NCBI GenBank assembly: GCA_947176615.1
Contig: CAMWRO010000003.1
Span: 1 to 32,762 of the forward strand
Length of the DNA stretch: 32,762 nucleotides
Direction: 5' to 3'
DNA from: an uncultured Porphyromonadaceae bacterium
Lineage (GTDB): Bacteria; Bacteroidota; Bacteroidia; Bacteroidales; Muribaculaceae
Below, one piece after another: positions 29,801 to 32,762 of the stretch. The notes beneath the pieces are model-generated. The model worked only from the letters and a program-made list of their open reading frames with translations. It was not told the origin of the DNA and ran no database searches. The translations under genes and the position numbers were made by a program. Each line of letters starts with the position of its first letter. Position 1 is the stretch's first letter.

Positions 29801-31518
29801 AGGTGTATCTCCTTGATGAGCAACTGGATGTTTCCGGTCATGCCGTGATGCTTGTTTTCCTCGATGGTGTAGCAGATGCTGAATGGGCGGCGCGAGTGGA
29901 TGTGGTCAAAGAGCGATGCCTTGTTAAAGGCGATACCGTTGAGAACCTTTCCGCAAGTGTCGTCGACAAGTTCGAGCTTGATGTGCTCGTTGTGACGGCC
30001 CACGAGCTTGCTCGTGCCGAAATCCATCACTCCGCGTGTGCAGAACACAGGCTTATTATTGCCCGGTCCGAATGGGTTGAACTTGCGCAGCAGGGTCAGA
30101 AACTCGGGGGTGATTTCCGAGAAACTGAGGAAAGCGTCGATGTCGAGCAGCGGTGTCAGCTGTGACGGAAGAATATTGTTGGCCACATATTCCTCGAAAC
30201 GGCGCGTGAACTCGGGAATGTTTTCCTCTTTCAACGACAGGCCGACAGCATAGGTGTGTCCGCCGAAGTTTTCGAGCAGGTCCCGGGCCGAATCGACCGC
30301 CTTGTACACGTCAAATCCCTGTACCGAGCGCGACGATCCTGTGGCGAGACCGTTGGAAAAGGTCAGCACGACCGACGGCTTGTAGTAAAGCTCGGTCAGG
30401 CGCGACGCTACGATTCCGATAATTCCCTTGTGCCAGTTTTTGTTATATATTACAATCGACTTTTTGTCATTGGTCATCTCGCCCCGCTCCTCAAGGATGG
30501 CGTTGGCTTCATCGGTAATGCGCTTGTCAAGCTCCTTGCGGTCCTGATTGTACCGGTCGATGGCCCGCCCCTTGGCATAGGCATCGGCCACGTCGCGGGC
30601 CACCAGCAGCTCGACGGCCTCACGCCCGCTCTGCATGCGGCCCGATGCATTGATGCGCGGCCCGATTTTGAAAATGACGTCGCTGATTGTTATCTCGCGG
30701 TTTCCGAGCCCGCAGATGCGGATAATCGTGCGCAACCCCATGTTGGGATTGGCATTGAGCCTCCGCAGTCCGTGATAGGTCATGATGCGGTTTTCGTCGA
30801 CCATCGGGACGATGTCGGCAGCGATTGACACCGCCACAAGGTCGAGCATCCCTTCAAGGTCAGTGGTGGGAATGCCGTTGGAAATCGAGAACGCCTGCAT
30901 CAGCTTATACCCCACGCCGCATCCCGAAAGGTGGGAGCAAGGGTAGGACGAGCCTTCGAGCTTTGGGTTCAGGATAGCGACAGCGTCGGGCAGCTCGTCG
31001 TCAGGCACATGATGGTCACAGATGATGAAATCAATGCCGAGCGTGCGTGCATATGCAATCTCCTCGATAGCCTTGATGCCGCAGTCGAGGATAATAATCA
31101 GTTTGACCCCCTGCTCGGCCGCAAGGTCGATAGTGGGTTTCGAGATTCCATATCCCTCGTCATAACGCGTAGGGATATAATAGTCAATATTGGAGTAGAA
31201 ATTCTGGAGATACTTGTAGACCAGCGCGACAGCGGTAGTGCCGTCGACATCATAGTCGCCGTAGACCATAATCTTCTCCTTCGCCCCCATCGCCGTGTTA
31301 AGGCGGTTGACAGCTTTGTCCATGTCGGGCATCAGAAACGGGTCGTGCAAATCACTGAGCGAGGGATGGAAAAATTTTTCCGCTTCCTCGACCGATGAAA
31401 TGCCCCGTTGCACCAATAGCTCGCTAATGGGCGGAGTGGCTGAAAACCGCTTTGCAAGGTCGGATTCCAGCTTTTGTTCGTCGGATGTCAGGGGACAGTA
31501 ATTCCATTTACTTGTCAT
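29791..31518 (-). CDS. recJ: Single-stranded-DNA-specific exonuclease RecJ
   Basis: A 575-residue 5'-3' ssDNA exonuclease of the DHH family, acting with RecQ in RecFOR recombination and in mismatch and base-excision repair. Catalytic motifs are in order: D88/D90/D92 (VYGDYDVDGTTA), D145 (LDCGIKA), the DHH motif D168-H169-H170 (CDHHVPDDELPDA), and DHHA1-domain residues in GPRINASGRM and SVQGFDVYKAVD..ENFGGHTYAVGLSL. The C-terminal OB-fold is present. Full length for the family. It is the upstream member of a recJ-recQ pair, although 519 bp of repeat-rich DNA separates them. A -7 element TAAATTTG lies at 31799-31806 on the minus strand. Confidence 0.96.
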   Translation of the reverse strand: MTSKWNYCPLTSDEQKLESDLAKRFSATPPISELLVQRGISSVEEAEKFFHPSLSDLHDPFLMPDMDKAVNRLNTAMGAKEKIMVYGDYDVDGTTAVALVYKYLQNFYSNIDYYIPTRYDEGYGISKPTIDLAAEQGVKLIIILDCGIKAIEEIAYARTLGIDFIICDHHVPDDELPDAVAILNPKLEGSSYPCSHLSGCGVGYKLMQAFSISNGIPTTDLEGMLDLVAVSIAADIVPMVDENRIMTYHGLRRLNANPNMGLRTIIRICGLGNREITISDVIFKIGPRINASGRMQSGREAVELLVARDVADAYAKGRAIDRYNQDRKELDKRITDEANAILEERGEMTNDKKSIVIYNKNWHKGIIGIVASRLTELYYKPSVVLTFSNGLATGSSRSVQGFDVYKAVDSARDLLENFGGHTYAVGLSLKEENIPEFTRRFEEYVANNILPSQLTPLLDIDAFLSFSEITPEFLTLLRKFNPFGPGNNKPVFCTRGVMDFGTSKLVGRHNEHIKLELVDDTCGKVLNGIAFNKASLFDHIHSRRPFSICYTIEENKHHGMTGNIQLLIKEIHLDN

Positions 31519-31946
31519 TTATGTTGTTTCTTTTTTTATTTCGGCTTCAAAGCCCGGAAACCACATCAGTCTGAGGCAACCCGAGCGGGGGGAGAGAGGG
31601 GGGAGTATATGAGAAAACGGCATGGCACAATGGCCAAAACCGGTCAGAATACAGCGCCCGGTTGACTGCTGAATTGTAAAAGGAGAAAGATGTGCGGCAC
31701 CGCCACACGCTACTGAATCATCCCTGAGGCGCACTGTCTTTAAGGAAAAAGACACGGAAAAAACGCCGCCGGTTTACGCCGCCGACTGTTATCCCACGCA
31801 AATTTACTAAGAATATTTGGAACTCTTACTAAAAAGAATGTTATTATTGCTAAAAATACACATTAAGGGATTGTTGAAAAAAATGGCGGAGACTGATCAG
31901 AATGCGTCTGAAAAGCCTCCGCCGAGCCTAATGGCATTGTGGCACA
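31519..31946. other. 428-bp gap upstream of recJ
   Basis: This stretch holds the presumed recJ leader and promoter. A -7 element TAAATTTG (minus strand) is at 31799-31806, with no good -33 box. A direct repeat GGCGGCG...GGCGGCG (minus strand) lies at about 31765-31785, and a hairpin-prone GTGTGGC..GCCGCAC segment near 31695-31711. A 78-codon minus-strand frame (31519-31755) shows no family resemblance. The recJ leader would be about 275 nt, which is long. Confidence 0.4.
31877..31923 (-). terminator. Terminator of the nitroreductase gene
   Basis: On the minus strand GGCGGAG and CTCCGCC (31917-31923 and 31885-31891) form the outer stem, with an inner TCAGA/TCTGA stem, followed by seven U residues (31877-31883). 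Confidence 0.75.
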
Positions 31947-32576
31947 TCACTGCCACTTGTTATATTTCACATTCTCCGGTTTGAATTTCTGTTTCGGCTC
32001 GGGAGTCTCGGCGGGATAGCCGATTGCCACGACGTTGAGCGGCACAATCGTCGGCGGGAAATGGAAGAAACGGTTAAGACCGGCCACGCGCTCCATCGCG
32101 GGATAGGCACCGCACCACACCGCGCCGAGACCCATCGAGTGGGCCGCGAGCAATAGGTTTTCGGTGGCTGCCGAGCAGTCCTGAATCCAGAAATCGTTGG
32201 CCTCGCCGGGAAAACCGAGCTCTTTGTCGCCACACACGATTATGGCGAGAGGCGCGCGGCCCACAGGCGCCCATGCCGGTGCCATTGCCGCCACCGAGTC
32301 AAGCACGGCGCGGTCGTCGAGCACAAGAAATTTCCACGGCTGCTTGTTGCCGGCGGTAGGAGCGGCCATTGCGGCGCGGAGAAGCGAGTCGACGGCTCCG
32401 GCCGAGACCTTTTGGTCGGTATACTGCCTGACACTTGTGCGTGTCATGATGTTTTCGTAGGGCGACACGGCAGCATCGCAGGCGGCGGCTTTATCACACT
32501 CCGTCTTGCCGCATGACGACATCCCTGCCAAGATTGAAATTGCAGCTACAAGGCCGCATAACGCAGTTGTTCTCAT
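31947..32576 (-). CDS. Lipoprotein-type nitroreductase family protein
   Basis: A 209-residue FMN-dependent nitroreductase-fold protein. From the ATG at 32576 it opens with a lipoprotein signal: MRTTALCGLVAAISILAGMSSC, with the lipobox-like MSSC and lipidation at C22. Nitroreductases are usually cytoplasmic, so an exported version is unusual but common in Bacteroidales. The FMN phosphate-binding RTSVRQYT, AAMAAPTAGNKQPW, ENLLLAAHSMGLGAVWCG and the C-terminal NVVAIGYPAE are typical. The electron donor for an exported form is unclear. An in-frame start at 32612 (12 residues upstream) is less likely because it would hide the signal. A -7 element TATCTTTG is at 32599-32606. Confidence 0.9.
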   Translation of the reverse strand: MRTTALCGLVAAISILAGMSSCGKTECDKAAACDAAVSPYENIMTRTSVRQYTDQKVSAGAVDSLLRAAMAAPTAGNKQPWKFLVLDDRAVLDSVAAMAPAWAPVGRAPLAIIVCGDKELGFPGEANDFWIQDCSAATENLLLAAHSMGLGAVWCGAYPAMERVAGLNRFFHFPPTIVPLNVVAIGYPAETPEPKQKFKPENVKYNKWQ

Positions 32577-32598
32577 TTTATATCTTCTTATTTTTTGC

Positions 32599-32606
32599 CA
32601 AAGATA
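32599..32606 (-). promoter_or_regulatory. -7 element of the nitroreductase gene
   Basis: TATCTTTG on the minus strand, 23 bp upstream of the chosen ATG at 32576. This also argues against the longer start at 32612, which would lie upstream of it. Confidence 0.55.
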
Positions 32607-32720
32607 CGACAAAAAAGCGTCATGGCCGTCATTTTATAATTCTTTTGCATAAAAAAACCTAAAGCGGAAAAATTTGAACGCAAAAGGAGATTGTTGTTAA
32701 TATTTGACACTCTGTTTCAC

Positions 32721-32751
32721 TTTGACCGAGCGGTTTTATTTGTTAACTTTG
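32721..32751 (+). promoter_or_regulatory. Strong promoter reading out of the window
   Basis: TTTG at 32721-32724, an exact 19-nt spacer and TAACTTTG at 32744-32751 form a consensus Bacteroidetes promoter. Its gene lies beyond the right edge. Confidence 0.75.
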
Positions 32752-32762
32752 CACCTGTATAA

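Noticed and set aside
31519..31755. 78-codon minus-strand frame upstream of recJ
   Set aside because: No recognisable family, no promoter close by, and it occupies the likely recJ leader.

Overview
The window looks like a chromosomal stretch from a gut-type Bacteroidales. I infer a Muribaculaceae-like organism from overall gene style and fairly high GC, but the family assignment is not proven. Supporting signs are repeated promoter cores of the Bacteroidetes form TAnnTTTG (often with TTTG about 19 nt upstream), no Shine-Dalgarno sequences before start codons, a Bacteroidetes-type S21 protein, a DUF2851 protein, a LytS/LytTR two-component pair and a GH127-type arabinofuranosidase. No tRNA, rRNA or CRISPR array was seen.

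Layout. Positions 1-5815 (+ strand): the end of an M24 aminopeptidase P, a gamma-carbonic-anhydrase-like hexapeptide protein, rpsU, an MTA/SAH nucleosidase overlapping an AlbA_2 protein, a probable small RNA with its own promoter and terminator, a small membrane protein, a split ThrE-type threonine/serine exporter and a LysR regulator. Positions 5916-15023 (+): a secreted GH127-like enzyme, a GH3-superfamily (acyl-adenylate) protein, a secreted alkaline phosphatase, a tRNA-dihydrouridine synthase, a secreted endonuclease/exonuclease/phosphatase protein, a cytidylate-kinase-like protein and uracil phosphoribosyltransferase. Positions 15165-23743 (- strand): a LytTR regulator with its histidine kinase, DUF2851, ribH, a helical-repeat protein, a degenerate PfkB-fold protein, a KdsD-like SIS isomerase, a WYL regulator and a glycosyltransferase.

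Positions 23904-27369 are the accessory-looking part. Two unrecognised genes of visibly lower GC (a 142-aa helical protein and a 543-aa protein with a C-terminal glycine-zipper membrane hairpin) are transcribed away from a WYL-domain regulator. The divergent intergenic region holds promoters on both strands, several operator-like dyads and a decayed inverted-repeat element. This is the best candidate for an undescribed system: a WYL-controlled membrane-effector cassette, possibly defensive. That function is inference only.

Positions 27373-32576 (-): recQ and recJ, separated by a REP-like repeat cluster, then a lipoprotein-type nitroreductase. A strong promoter points out of the window at the right end.

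A recurring theme is structured intergenic DNA. Several distinct families of short repeats or long hairpins sit tightly against stop codons. One 199-bp imperfect palindrome ends three bases before the kdsD-like start codon and probably forms most of its 5' leader.
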